64,000 bases of DNA, taken from Pseudomonadota bacterium. GTDB taxonomy: Bacteria > Pseudomonadota > Alphaproteobacteria > Acetobacterales > Acetobacteraceae. Location: NCBI GenBank assembly GCA_021798915.1, contig JAJZBM010000004.1:62001-126000 (forward strand), written 5' to 3'. Below the pieces are notes generated by a model. That model saw nothing but the letters and a program-made list of their open reading frames with translations. It searched no databases and was not told the origin of the DNA. Every line of letters begins with the position of its first letter. Position 1 is the stretch's first letter. This document shows, in pieces, positions 29,718 through 38,681 of the stretch. The position numbers were made by a program, and so were the translations under genes.

Positions 29718-30581
29718 ATGGACCTGCCCGACCTCGCCGCCCCGAATAACCTGATCGAACGCCATCCGCGCGGCAACCCGGTTCCGGTCATTTTCACCTC
29801 CCCCCATTCCGGGCGCGACTATTCCGCCGCTTTCATCGCCCAGGCCCGGCTCGACCCGAAAACTCTCCGCCGCAGCGAGGACAGTTTCGTCGACGAGCTT
29901 TTCGCCGCCGCTCCGGAATGCGGCGCGGTTCTGCTCGCGGCACGGTTTCCGCGCGCCTTCTGCGACGTCAATCGCGAGCGCTGGGAACTCGATCCCGCGA
30001 TGTTCGAGGAGTCGCTGCCTGATTTCGTCAACCGCGCGAGCCCAAGGGTCGAGGCCGGGCTCGGCACCATTCCGCGTGTCGTCGCCTCGAACACGCCGAT
30101 CTATCGTCAGCGCCTTCCCTTCGCCGAGGCGGAGGCGCGGCTCGCAACCTGCTGGGCGCCGTTTCATGACCGGCTGGCGGCGCTGATCGCGCAAACCAGG
30201 GCGGAGTTCGGCGCCTGCCTCCTGGTCGATTGCCATTCGATGCCGCATGCCAGCCTGCTTGGCCTCGGCCGTGTCGATATCGTCCTCGGCGATGCCCATG
30301 GCACCACCTGCGCCGGCGCGGTCACCGCCCGGATCGAGGCCGCGCTCCAGGCCCTCGGCTTCGTCGTGCGCCGCAACCACCCTTATGCCGGCGGCTTCAT
30401 CACCCGCCATTACGGCTGCCCGCAGGACGGCGTCCACGCCATTCAGATCGAACTCGCCCGCCGGCTCTATATGGACGAGGCCAGCATCACCCAAACCGCC
30501 GGTTTCCCGCGCCTCCAACAGGCGATCACCCGCTTGATCGCGCTGCTCGCCACCGAGGCGCAGGGGTTGATGGCGGTTTGA
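29718..30581 (+). CDS. N-formylglutamate amidohydrolase family protein
   Basis: A 287-residue zinc amidohydrolase that releases formate from N-formyl-L-glutamate or related N-acyl amino acids. Family features are VIFTSPHSGRDY near the N-terminus (His ligand), AFCDVNRERWELD, and LLVDCHSMPHA. ATG 29718 is preferred over the GTG one codon earlier because of the GCGAGGGG ribosome site spacing. No other hut genes are near. Its end faces the isochorismatase fusion, 27 bases away on the other strand, so a role in the adjoining amide locus is possible but unproven. Confidence 0.88.
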   Translation: MDLPDLAAPNNLIERHPRGNPVPVIFTSPHSGRDYSAAFIAQARLDPKTLRRSEDSFVDELFAAAPECGAVLLAARFPRAFCDVNRERWELDPAMFEESLPDFVNRASPRVEAGLGTIPRVVASNTPIYRQRLPFAEAEARLATCWAPFHDRLAALIAQTRAEFGACLLVDCHSMPHASLLGLGRVDIVLGDAHGTTCAGAVTARIEAALQALGFVVRRNHPYAGGFITRHYGCPQDGVHAIQIELARRLYMDEASITQTAGFPRLQQAITRLIALLATEAQGLMAV

Positions 30582-30608
30582 CGGGCCACGGCGCCGGCCC
30601 GTGCCTTC

Positions 30609-31694
30609 TCACGCCGGATACTCGAAATCGAGAAACGAAACATGGGCCGCAACGATCCGCCAGCGGCCCGCCATGCGGATCCAGGTCTGCATCTGTCGCC
30701 CGGTGCGGCCGCTGTCGTTGCGGCGAAAGAGCGTGCTCGCGGTGCCGGCATCGCGGCCGAAGGTGGTGACGACGGTGCCGGCGAGATCGCGCGCCATCCA
30801 CACGCCATCGGTCTTTTCCCTGATCTCGCGCTGGGCCTCGAGATAGAGGGCGATCTCATCGCCGCCATACTGGTGCTCCGCCAAGCCGTAGCGGACGACA
30901 TGCGGGCTCGCCCAGAAAAACGCCGCGAGCGCCGCGAAATCGCCGGCCACCAGCGCCGCTTCGTAACGATAAAAAACCGCCCGCAATTCGTCCCATGCCG
31001 GGGGGAGGTTGACCGCCGGGCCGCCCTCGTTTTTGGCAAGCGCCGCGAGCACCGCCGCCTCGTCGGCGACCCAGCCGAAAATACCGCCCTGGGCGGTAAT
31101 CATGGCGAGGGCAGCCTGATGAAAATGCGGAAAATAGGAGCCGGTGCCGTCTGACACGACGACACATTCATAGCCACGATCATTGGCTTCGCGAAGCGTC
31201 GTCTGGACGCACACCTCGGTGGTGACGCCGCAGATCACCAGCTGACGAATGCCGCGATGATGCAGGATCGCTTCGAGATCGGTTGCATGGAAGGCGCCTT
31301 TGCCGGGCTTGTCGATCACCGGCTCATCGTGCGCCGGGGCGAGTTCGGGGACGATCGCGTGACCGGCCTCGCCGCGCACCAAAAGCCTTCCCATCGGGCC
31401 GGGATCGCCGATCGCGCGCGTCGGCCGGCCACGCACGCGCTTGGCCGGCGGCAAATCCGAGAGATCCGGCCGATGCCCCTCGCGGGTATGGATCACCATC
31501 ATCCCCGCCGCCCGCGCCGCGGCGCGGAGCCGGCTGATCGGCGCGATCAAGCGCCGGAGCACGCAAGGATCATTGCCGAGGGCAGCGCCGAATCCGCCCG
31601 GCTCCAGAAAATCGCGCTGCATGTCGATGATCAGCAGCGCCGCGTGCGCCGGATCGAAATCGAACGGATAGGGTTGGGCAGCGATACTGACCAA
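30609..31694 (-). CDS. Isochorismatase-like (biuret hydrolase-type) amidase fused to an AtzH/HpxZ-like domain
   Basis: A two-domain, 361-residue protein. Residues 1-220 are a cysteine hydrolase of the isochorismatase superfamily with the triad Asp24 (LLIIDMQRDFL), Lys129 (DKPGKGAF) and Cys162 (GVTTEVCVQTT); the stretch after the Cys (REANDRGYE) resembles biuret hydrolases. Residues about 232-361 form a SnoaL-like domain of the AtzH/HpxZ type (YEAALVAGDF, VRYGLAEHQYGG, TWIRMAGRWRIVAAHVS). AtzH and HpxZ are known from 1-carboxybiuret and oxalurate breakdown. The start is a TTG at 31694 with AGGAG upstream; no ATG is available. Probable substrate: a small ureide or amide. Confidence 0.85.
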   Translation of the reverse strand: MVSIAAQPYPFDFDPAHAALLIIDMQRDFLEPGGFGAALGNDPCVLRRLIAPISRLRAAARAAGMMVIHTREGHRPDLSDLPPAKRVRGRPTRAIGDPGPMGRLLVRGEAGHAIVPELAPAHDEPVIDKPGKGAFHATDLEAILHHRGIRQLVICGVTTEVCVQTTLREANDRGYECVVVSDGTGSYFPHFHQAALAMITAQGGIFGWVADEAAVLAALAKNEGGPAVNLPPAWDELRAVFYRYEAALVAGDFAALAAFFWASPHVVRYGLAEHQYGGDEIALYLEAQREIREKTDGVWMARDLAGTVVTTFGRDAGTASTLFRRNDSGRTGRQMQTWIRMAGRWRIVAAHVSFLDFEYPA

Positions 31695-31819
31695 GGTCGT
31701 TGCTCCTCATTCTCACGCTCTCGCGACGTCAGAGCGCGCTCATGAACAGCAAGCGGCGTGCCAAACCGGGAAAACCCTAACGGAAAAAACGACCACGCCC
31801 GGCGACGACGCGCGCGCCG

Positions 31820-32719
31820 TCAGGCCGGCTCGGGTTTTTCGCGCCCAAAGACGCGGCTCAACACCGGCCAGTAACGCTCGCCATCGCCCGTCGCGATGGC
31901 GTTTTCCAGAAGCCGCGCCGCGTTTTCCGCGCCGGTGACGGCGAGACGATGCGCATCCGCGAGGTCGAGCGCGTAGCCAAGATCCTTGCGCGCATAGGCG
32001 GCGGAAAAGGCGCGTTCTGGAAATACCCCCGGCAACAGCGCTTTCATCCCATGATTGCGAAGCGCGAAACTATCCGCGGACCCGCGCGCCAGGGCCTCGA
32101 ACAACACCCCGCCGTCAACGCCCTCGCCGCGCGCGAGGGCGAGCGCCTCGGACAAGGCGACCACGGTTTCCACCAACACCATATTGTTGAGAATTTTGAC
32201 CACCTGGCCCGCGCCCGGCGGGCCGCAATGGGTGATGTCGGTTGCAAAATTTTCGAGCACGGGCCGTAATGCCGCGAAAATTTCCGGCGCCGCGCCGACC
32301 ATCACGCTGAGCCTGCCCTGCTCGGCCGCCTCGCGGGTGCGCGCAACCGGGGCATCGGCGAACCCCGCGCCGCGCTCAGCGAACGCGCCGGCGAGATCGC
32401 GCGCCAGCGCCGGCGGCGAGGTGCCGAGATCGACCACGATCTGCCCGCGCCGGACATGGGCCAGCACGCCCTCGGCGCCCTCGCAAAGGGCCGCAACCTC
32501 GCGCCCGCTGGGCAGCGAGAGAAACACGATCGCCGCCGCGCGCATCACCTCGGCGACCGTCGTCGCCGCGCGCACGCCCAGCGTGGCCAGACGTTCGAGC
32601 GGCGCGCCGCGAAGGTCAAAGCCAATCACCGGCCGCCCGGATTTCCGCACAAGATTACGGCAAATCGGCTCACCCATGACGCCGAGGCCGATGCAGCCGA
32701 TCACGCCGGCGGCGCTCAT
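31820..32719 (-). CDS. NAD(P)-dependent beta-hydroxyacid dehydrogenase
   Basis: A 299-residue member of the 3-hydroxyisobutyrate/tartronate semialdehyde reductase family. The N-terminal dinucleotide fold is GCIGLGVMGEPICRNLV. The substrate loop reads DAPVARTREAAEQGRLSVMVG, closer to the VGRT variant of sulfolactaldehyde and hydroxybutyrate dehydrogenases than to the usual DAPVSGG. The catalytic Lys is in GAGQVVKILNN. It overlaps the upstream binding-protein gene by 4 bases. A small 3- or 4-carbon hydroxyacid or semialdehyde is the expected substrate. The 125 bases downstream (31695-31819) show nothing clear. Confidence 0.85.
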   Translation of the reverse strand: MSAAGVIGCIGLGVMGEPICRNLVRKSGRPVIGFDLRGAPLERLATLGVRAATTVAEVMRAAAIVFLSLPSGREVAALCEGAEGVLAHVRRGQIVVDLGTSPPALARDLAGAFAERGAGFADAPVARTREAAEQGRLSVMVGAAPEIFAALRPVLENFATDITHCGPPGAGQVVKILNNMVLVETVVALSEALALARGEGVDGGVLFEALARGSADSFALRNHGMKALLPGVFPERAFSAAYARKDLGYALDLADAHRLAVTGAENAARLLENAIATGDGERYWPVLSRVFGREKPEPA

Positions 32720-33927
32720 GGCGCGATCAGGGCGCAGCCGCCCTCACCCGGCGGCCGGAACGCCGCGCCATCCGCCATCGCCGCGATCTCACGATAGACA
32801 TCGAACGGCGCCTTCGACTCGGTGGGAGATTTCACCTGCATCAGATACATCGCGCACATCACCCGGCCGTCACCGCGGATCATGACATTGGTATTGTTCA
32901 TATCATTGATCGGGCTCTGGTGCATGCGCGCGGCGACCGCAGCGGGATCGGTGGTTCCGCCGTCCCTGACCGCCTGCAGATAGTGACGCACGCCGCTATA
33001 GACCCCTGCCTGCAACATGCTCGGTGGCTTGGGTTTATGCGCCATGAAGCGCTGTGACCAGGCCCGCGTCGCGGGCGTGCGATCCCAGTAGAACGCTGTG
33101 GTCAGCACCAGGCCTTGCGCCGTCGGCAGGCCGATCGCGAGCACGTCGGTGATGAACATCACCAGCGCCGCGAGACGCTGGCCACCGCGGGTGATGCCAA
33201 ACTCCGCCGCCTGTTTCACGGTATTTTGTGTATCGACCCCGGCATTGCAGAGTCCGATGATTTTGGCGCCCGAACTTTGGGCCGCCAGCAGATAGGAGGA
33301 AAAATCGGTGGCGCCGAGCGGATGGCGAATACTGCCGAGCACCTTGCCGCCGCTTTGTTCGACAAAGCGCCGTGAATCGCGTTCCATCGCCGCGCCGAAC
33401 GCGTAATCGGCGGTGATGAAGAACCAGGTTTCGCCGCCATTCTTCGTCAATGCGGTCGCGGTGCCTTTGGCCTGGGCGTAGGTGTCGTAGCTGAAATGAA
33501 AGCCGAACGGCGAGCAGGCCTTGCCGGTGAGATCGGACGTCGCCGGGCCGGTGATGATGAAGATGCGTTGCTTCTCACGCGTGACTTGCTGGATCGCGAG
33601 CCCGGCGGCCGAGGATGCGCCGTCGGCGATGACATCGACGCCTTGGCGGTCGATCCATTCGCGGGCGATGCCGGCGGCGAGATCGGGCTTGTTCTGATGG
33701 TCGCCGGAAACCACCTCGATCCGCCGCCCGAGCACGGCGCCGTTGAAATCCTCCGCCGCCAACTGCGCCGCGATCACCGAGCCGAGGCCGCCATTATCGG
33801 CATAAACGCCGTTCGGATCATTGAGAACACCGATGCGAAGCGGGCGCTCCTCCGCCGCGCGGGCAGTGAACGGCGCAGCAGAGGCGACGGCGCCGGCAAG
33901 CCATGCACGCCGGCCGAGAGCACTCAT
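32716..33927 (-). CDS. Liv-type ABC transporter substrate-binding protein
   Basis: A 403-residue periplasmic binding protein of the branched-chain amino acid/amide family, with a twin-arginine-like leader (GRRAWLAGAVASAAPFTARAAEE) and first strand PLRIGVLNDPNGVYADNGG. Features such as GPATSDLTGKACSPFGFHFSYD place it in the subgroup often found beside catabolic genes rather than true leucine binders. It lies between the alpha/beta hydrolase and the dehydrogenase with 4-base overlaps on both sides. The matching permeases and ATPases are probably those at 35337-38672, which also have their own binding protein. Confidence 0.9.
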   Translation of the reverse strand: MSALGRRAWLAGAVASAAPFTARAAEERPLRIGVLNDPNGVYADNGGLGSVIAAQLAAEDFNGAVLGRRIEVVSGDHQNKPDLAAGIAREWIDRQGVDVIADGASSAAGLAIQQVTREKQRIFIITGPATSDLTGKACSPFGFHFSYDTYAQAKGTATALTKNGGETWFFITADYAFGAAMERDSRRFVEQSGGKVLGSIRHPLGATDFSSYLLAAQSSGAKIIGLCNAGVDTQNTVKQAAEFGITRGGQRLAALVMFITDVLAIGLPTAQGLVLTTAFYWDRTPATRAWSQRFMAHKPKPPSMLQAGVYSGVRHYLQAVRDGGTTDPAAVAARMHQSPINDMNNTNVMIRGDGRVMCAMYLMQVKSPTESKAPFDVYREIAAMADGAAFRPPGEGGCALIAP

Positions 33928-34790
33928 CGTCCGCTCCCCGGCAAGGTCCGGATACGTTCGAGCACGGGCAGGATATAGCGGCGAAACCAGGCCGGATTTT
34001 CGCTCATCGGAAAATGGCCGAGGTCGCTCATGATGGTCACCTCGACGCCCGGAATTTGCGCTGCGGTGCGCGCAGTGTCCTCCGGGGTGCAGGAGAAATC
34101 ATACTCGCCGGTGAAAAGAAACAGCGGGCATTTTTTGGTGTCGATGCCGGAAAGACGGCCGCGGAGATCCCCGTCGACGCGGTAGAAATAGAGATCTCCC
34201 TGAAAAACACCTGGCCCACTCTGGAGATAATGCCAGAGCGTTTCATGGCGGGAGGCCGGCGGGCTGGTCGGCGCGATCAACCCTGAGACCAGTGCCGCGC
34301 ACACCGCGCCGCCATGCACATCGGCGCGGTTGAGCCAGGACGTGTCGTACCACGGCGTCTGAAAATCCGCTGCTTCGAGGCCGATGAGCGCGCGAAATTC
34401 GGCGGCATGGGCGATCGCCAGTTCGAGGACGATGCGCCCGCCGATCGAGCATCCCATCGCGACCGGGCGATCGAGGGCGAGGCCGGCGCAAAACGCGCGG
34501 ATGGTCGCGACGTAATCGGCCGTGGTCAATTGATAGGTTTCGTGCTCATAGCCTTCCGGTGGATTGGATTTGCCGTGCCAGGGAAGATCGAAGGCGATGA
34601 CCCGGAAATACCGGGTTATCGCCTCATCGGTCATGAGATGGCGCCATTGCCGGCCATCGGCGCCGGCGGTGTGCAGGCATACCAGCGGAATGCCGCTCCC
34701 CGCCTCCTCGAAATAGAGGCGTTGCTTTCGCCCAGCGATGCTCAGATGGAGATAGCGGCCGGTGATCGGCTCGATCATCGCGCCCGCCAT
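33924..34790 (-). CDS. Alpha/beta-fold hydrolase
   Basis: A 288-residue hydrolase. It has IPLVCLHTAGADGRQWRHL (oxyanion region), DLPWHGKSNPP, the nucleophile elbow GCSIGG, an acid in FTGEYDFSC and the catalytic His in LGHFPMSENP. Ester, lactone, C-C or amide hydrolysis is possible. ATG 34790 starts 1 base after the SCP2-like stop; an upstream TTG at 34805 is less likely. It overlaps the following binding-protein gene by ATGA, so it belongs to the catabolic unit. Confidence 0.88.
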   Translation of the reverse strand: MAGAMIEPITGRYLHLSIAGRKQRLYFEEAGSGIPLVCLHTAGADGRQWRHLMTDEAITRYFRVIAFDLPWHGKSNPPEGYEHETYQLTTADYVATIRAFCAGLALDRPVAMGCSIGGRIVLELAIAHAAEFRALIGLEAADFQTPWYDTSWLNRADVHGGAVCAALVSGLIAPTSPPASRHETLWHYLQSGPGVFQGDLYFYRVDGDLRGRLSGIDTKKCPLFLFTGEYDFSCTPEDTARTAAQIPGVEVTIMSDLGHFPMSENPAWFRRYILPVLERIRTLPGSGR

Positions 34791-34791
34791 G

Positions 34792-35193
34792 TCAGCCCCC
34801 CGCAACCTGGCGCGGCAAGGCGAGAAGATCCTTCATCACCTGCAAATGTGCCATGAACGGATGGAGATCGCCCTCGATGGTCATCTCCCCGCGCTTGGTC
34901 AAGGCAAAAAGATCGTGCCAGCCGGGCGGCGGTGGCGCCTGCCAGAAACGCTCCCAACCGAGCACCGAGCCACGCACCGCGAAACGCCAAGCACGCATCA
35001 GATGCGGCCCGCGCGCCAGATGCAACCGCATGCCGCGTTCCAGCGTGACGAGAAACGGAATCGCGCCGATGCCGATCAGGCAGGTCACGCCCAATGCGGC
35101 ACCACGCCGGCAGAGATCGTCATCTTTGGCGAGCAGCGACGCCAACGCCTCGAAACGCCGCGCCAACCCCTCCGCCGCTTCCGCGTCACTCAT
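34792..35193 (-). CDS. Small SCP2-like protein, function unknown
   Basis: A 133-residue soluble protein beginning MSDAEAAEGLARRFEALA. The central part (AIPFLVTLERGMRLHL) and the end (EMTIEGDLHPFMAHLQVMKDLLALPR) resemble sterol-carrier-type (SCP2) modules, but the match is by eye and weak. It is the first gene of a four-gene coupled group running to 31820. It could be a ligand carrier or a subunit for one of the enzymes. Confidence 0.65.
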   Translation of the reverse strand: MSDAEAAEGLARRFEALASLLAKDDDLCRRGAALGVTCLIGIGAIPFLVTLERGMRLHLARGPHLMRAWRFAVRGSVLGWERFWQAPPPPGWHDLFALTKRGEMTIEGDLHPFMAHLQVMKDLLALPRQVAGG

Positions 35194-35205
35194 CCGCCCA
35201 ATTCT

Positions 35206-35253
35206 CCCAACGATGTGGCCTCCCAACGATGTGGCCTCCCAGCCATGTGGCAC
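35206..35253. repeat. Three tandem 16-bp repeats
   Basis: Two identical copies of CCCAACGATGTGGCCT (35206-35221, 35222-35237) are followed by a third, diverged copy CCCAGCCATGTGGCAC (35238-35253). It is located 13 bases upstream of the SCP2-like start in the 143-base gap after livF. The position fits iterated regulator sites for the downstream group or a slipped-strand duplication. GTGGC followed by GCCAC at the right end makes a small hairpin. Confidence 0.8.
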
Positions 35254-35336
35254 GTGAGCCACAGCGGGGCCGCTCCAGTAAATTCGGCCCGTTTTGCTTG
35301 CTTTGCAGCGAGCCTAGGTTTTTCGTCCCATCCCCG

Positions 35337-36065
35337 TCAAGCTGGCGCCAGCCGCCCAGCGCCGACATAAGCCGAGACCACCAGCGGATCATCGCGCAAT
35401 TCCGCCGCCGGCGCCGCGGCGACGATGGCGCCGTCGGCGAGCACGATGGCGCGATCGGCAAACCGCAAGGCGGCGCGGGCGTTCTGTTCGACGACCAGGA
35501 TCGCGACCGCGGAAAGCCTGGCCAGTGCTGCGTAGAGTTCATGCACGATCCGTGGCGCAAGCCCGGTCGAAGGCTCATCGAGCAGCAAAATCCGTGGCTC
35601 TCCCATCAGCGCGCGGCCGATCGCGACCATCTGCTGCTCACCGCCGGAAAGCAGTCCGGCGGCGCGGCCGAGCAGGGGTTGAAGACGCGGAAAAATCTCC
35701 AGCACCGCCTCGCGCCGCCGCATCCGCGCCGCTGCCCCCGCGCCCGCCGCCCCGAGTTCGAGGTTTTCCGCGACACTCATCATCGGAAAGAGCTGCCGCC
35801 CCTCCGGGCAATAACCGAGACCAGCGCGCGCCCGCGCGGCGATCGAAGCGCTATCGAGCCCCTCCCCGGCCAGACGGATTTGCCCGGCGCTCAGCGGAAT
35901 CTGGCCCATGATGGCCCGCAGCAGCGTGGTCTTGCCGGCACCATTGGCGCCGATCACGGCGAGGCGTTCGCCGGGCGCGAGAGTGAAATTGATCCCGCGC
36001 AGGATCACCACCCGGCGATATCCGGCGGAAATCGACGCGACTTCGAGAAGCGCGTCCGCGCTCAT
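35337..36065 (-). CDS. Liv-type ABC transporter ATP-binding protein (LivF-like)
   Basis: A 242-residue ATPase. Walker A is GANGAGKTT, the signature LSGGEQQMV, Walker B ILLLDEPSTGLAP, and the H-loop region LVVEQN, typical LivF. Its ATG overlaps the stop of the fused permease-ATPase gene by 4 bases. It provides the second nucleotide-binding subunit of this importer. Confidence 0.93.
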   Translation of the reverse strand: MSADALLEVASISAGYRRVVILRGINFTLAPGERLAVIGANGAGKTTLLRAIMGQIPLSAGQIRLAGEGLDSASIAARARAGLGYCPEGRQLFPMMSVAENLELGAAGAGAAARMRRREAVLEIFPRLQPLLGRAAGLLSGGEQQMVAIGRALMGEPRILLLDEPSTGLAPRIVHELYAALARLSAVAILVVEQNARAALRFADRAIVLADGAIVAAAPAAELRDDPLVVSAYVGAGRLAPA

Positions 36066-37792
36066 GACGCAAGCGCCATCGCGTCTACGCCGAGATAGGC
36101 TTCGATCACCACCGGATCGGCGAGCACCGCGTCCGGCGCGCCCTCGGCGATGGTCTGGCCGTTGTCCAGCACCAGCGCGCGCATGGCCAGTGGCGCGATC
36201 GCCGGCAGCACGTGCTCGATCGCGATGATCGCAGTGCCGCGCCCCGCCGCCGCGCGGAGCACCGCCTGCACGCGCGCGATCTCGGCCACCGTCATCCCCG
36301 CCATCGCCTCGTCGAGCAGCAGCACCGCCGGGGCGAGCGCCAGCGCACGGGCGATTTCGAGCAGACGCTGGCGCCCCGGCGGCAGCGCGTCCGGAAAGCG
36401 TTCGGCATCGCCGACAAGGTCGGTCGCGACGAGCAGGGCGCTCGTCGCCTGCTCGGCATCGCGCCAGCGAGGATGGTGGGATGTGGCGGCGAGGAGTACG
36501 GTCTCGAATACCGTAAGGCGGGGAAAAAGGCGGCTGGTCTGGAACGTCCGCGCAAGGCCGGCGCGGGCGAGGAGATGCGGCGGCATCGTGCCGCGGGGCG
36601 CGCCGCGAAAGCGGATCTCGCCGCTGCTGGGCGCGGAAAACGCCGAGAGCATATCAAACAACGTGCTTTTACCGGCACCGTTGGGGCCGATCACGGCGAG
36701 GATTTCCCCCGGCGCCACCGCGAGATCGACCCCGGCGACGGCAACGACGCCGCCGAAGCGCTTGCCCAGACCGCGGCAGGCCAAAACCGCGCTCTCGCCA
36801 TTGACTGCCACAGCCGCTGGCGCTTTTTCCATGGCCGTGGGCGTAAATGCCGTGGGCTTGAATACGCCAAGTGGCGGGCGGCGGAGCCATAAGCTGAGCG
36901 GCGGGATCGAGGCAAGGCCGCCCGGCATCGCGATCGCGAGCACCAGGGTGAGTGCTCCGAGGATGATCTGCTGTTCGGTCGGAAAACGCGCCCAGAGCAC
37001 GGTGCTGAGCAGCGAAATCAGGACGCCGCCGAGGACCGGGCCCCAAACCGTGCCGATGCCGCCGGCGAGCACCATCAAGACGGTCTGCAATTCGATGGTG
37101 CCGGCAAAGCCGCTGGCGGGGTCGATATAGCCGACATTGCGCGCGTACAGCGCGCCAGCAGCAGCGGCGAGACCGGCGCTCGCGCAAAACGCCATGACCT
37201 TGACGCGGCTGGTATCGACACCGGCGGCGGCGGCGGCGATCGCGTCGTCGCGGAGGGCGGCGAGGCGCAGCCCGAAACGCGCCCGGCTGATCGCCATGGT
37301 CAGCGCGACCGCCCCGGTCGCCAGCGCCACCATCGCCATCGCCGTCGCCGCCGGCCCTTCGGCGGTCGGGATCGAGGTGCCCATCGGCCCGCCGGTGATC
37401 GCGAGCGCATTGACGATGATTTGCGCGACACGGGCGAGACCGAACATGCCGAGCGCGAAGAAAATACCCGAGAGGCGCAGCATGATGCGCCCGAGCGGCC
37501 AGGCGAGGAGGGCGGCGAGAGAGGCGGCGAGGACGATGGCGAGCGGCCAGGGCAGCGCCCAGGTCAGCATCGCCAGCGCGCCGGCATAGGCGCCGAGCCC
37601 GAAGAATGCGACCTGCCCGAACGAGACATAGCCCGCCATGCCGCCGATCAGGTTCCAGCCCACCGCCAGCGTCACCGCGAGCGCGGTCGAAAACAGCAAT
37701 TGCACGACATAGGCGTTGGCGCCGAGGGCGATCATCACGCCGGCGAGGGCGAGCCCGGCGAGAACCACGATTTCGATGATCAGCCGCGTCAT
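36062..37792 (-). CDS. Fused LivM permease-LivG ATPase of a Liv-type ABC transporter
   Basis: A single 576-codon frame. Residues 1 to about 310 are a LivM-type permease (GWNLIGGMAGYVSFGQVAFFGLGAYAGALA; VLAGGIGTVWGPVLGGVLI). Residues about 335-576 are a LivG-type ATPase with Walker A GPNGAGKST, a divergent signature region LPPGRQRLLEIARAL and Walker B VLLLDEAMAGM. A roughly 25-residue Ala-rich linker joins them. Fused LivM-LivG subunits are known in this family. It is flanked by livH (7 bases) and livF (4-base overlap). Confidence 0.92.
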   Translation of the reverse strand: MTRLIIEIVVLAGLALAGVMIALGANAYVVQLLFSTALAVTLAVGWNLIGGMAGYVSFGQVAFFGLGAYAGALAMLTWALPWPLAIVLAASLAALLAWPLGRIMLRLSGIFFALGMFGLARVAQIIVNALAITGGPMGTSIPTAEGPAATAMAMVALATGAVALTMAISRARFGLRLAALRDDAIAAAAAGVDTSRVKVMAFCASAGLAAAAGALYARNVGYIDPASGFAGTIELQTVLMVLAGGIGTVWGPVLGGVLISLLSTVLWARFPTEQQIILGALTLVLAIAMPGGLASIPPLSLWLRRPPLGVFKPTAFTPTAMEKAPAAVAVNGESAVLACRGLGKRFGGVVAVAGVDLAVAPGEILAVIGPNGAGKSTLFDMLSAFSAPSSGEIRFRGAPRGTMPPHLLARAGLARTFQTSRLFPRLTVFETVLLAATSHHPRWRDAEQATSALLVATDLVGDAERFPDALPPGRQRLLEIARALALAPAVLLLDEAMAGMTVAEIARVQAVLRAAAGRGTAIIAIEHVLPAIAPLAMRALVLDNGQTIAEGAPDAVLADPVVIEAYLGVDAMALAS

Positions 37793-37799
37793 GGCGCGC

Positions 37800-38672
37800 T
37801 CATACCCGCCCCAGGCGGCCGAGCAGGCCTTGCGGGCGAAACAGCAGAACGGCGATGAAAAGAAGATAGATGATCGCGCTCGCGATATCGGGGCCGAGAT
37901 AATATTGCGACAAAACCTCGGCGAGACCGAGGATCTCGGCGGCGATCCAGGCCCCGAGATAATTGCCGAGGCCGCCGAGCGCGATCAGGGTGAAGGATTG
38001 CACGGTGAGATCGCCGCCGCTCGAGATCTGAAACGGCACCAGCGCGATCACCAGCGCCCCGGCACCGCCGGCCATCGCCGTCCCGAGCGCAAAGGCGATG
38101 ATGCGGATGCGGCGGATCTCGAGGCCGCAACTCGCCGCGCCGAGCGGTGATTGCGCGGTCGCGCGGAGCGCCTTGCCGGCCAGCGTCCGGTGCAGCCAGA
38201 AATCGACCAGCAAGGCGGCGATGAAAGCGGCGAGCGAGCAGGCGAGCAGCCCCTCCGGGATCGCGATCGGGCCGAGCCGGAGCGCGCCTTGAAGAAACGG
38301 AATCGATTGGAACTGCCCGCCCCAGAGCAGAAAACTGGTGTTGGAGACGACATAGGACAGGCCGAAGGTGGCAAGCAGGGTGCGTAACTCGCCATCGGCG
38401 CCAACGAGTGGAATGCGCTCGAGAATGCCCCATTGGACCACCGCGCCGAGCGCACCCAATACCAGCGCGACCGGCAGCAGGGCGGCGATCGGCGTGAACC
38501 CGGCATGGGCGAACAAACTATAGCCGAGCAAGCCGCCGAACACGATCAGATCGCCATGGGCGAGGTTGACCACCTTCATCACGCCATAGATCAGGTTCAG
38601 CCCCTCCGCCATCAGCAGATAAACACCACCCCAGAGCAGGCCGAGAATGACGAGTGCTATGATGCTGGCCAC
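37800..38672 (-). CDS. Liv-type ABC transporter permease (LivH-like)
   Basis: A 290-residue permease with a GTG start (38672). It shows GLLWGGVYLLMAEGLNLIYGVMKVVNLAHGD, the LivH opening with the NLAHG motif, and ALGGLGNYLGAWIAAEILG near the coupling region. It lies 9 bases downstream of the binding-protein gene and 7 bases upstream of the fused LivM-LivG. Confidence 0.92.
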   Translation of the reverse strand: MASIIALVILGLLWGGVYLLMAEGLNLIYGVMKVVNLAHGDLIVFGGLLGYSLFAHAGFTPIAALLPVALVLGALGAVVQWGILERIPLVGADGELRTLLATFGLSYVVSNTSFLLWGGQFQSIPFLQGALRLGPIAIPEGLLACSLAAFIAALLVDFWLHRTLAGKALRATAQSPLGAASCGLEIRRIRIIAFALGTAMAGGAGALVIALVPFQISSGGDLTVQSFTLIALGGLGNYLGAWIAAEILGLAEVLSQYYLGPDIASAIIYLLFIAVLLFRPQGLLGRLGRV

Positions 38673-38681
38673 GGCGCGCCG

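Noticed and set aside
29500-29718. 72-codon frame across tRNA-Val(GAC)
   Set aside because: It covers the tRNA gene in antisense and has no independent support.
31820-32719. Tartronate semialdehyde reductase (GlxR) by name
   Set aside because: The substrate loop is DAPVARTREAA rather than DAPVSGG, so the specific name is not supported; only the family is reported.
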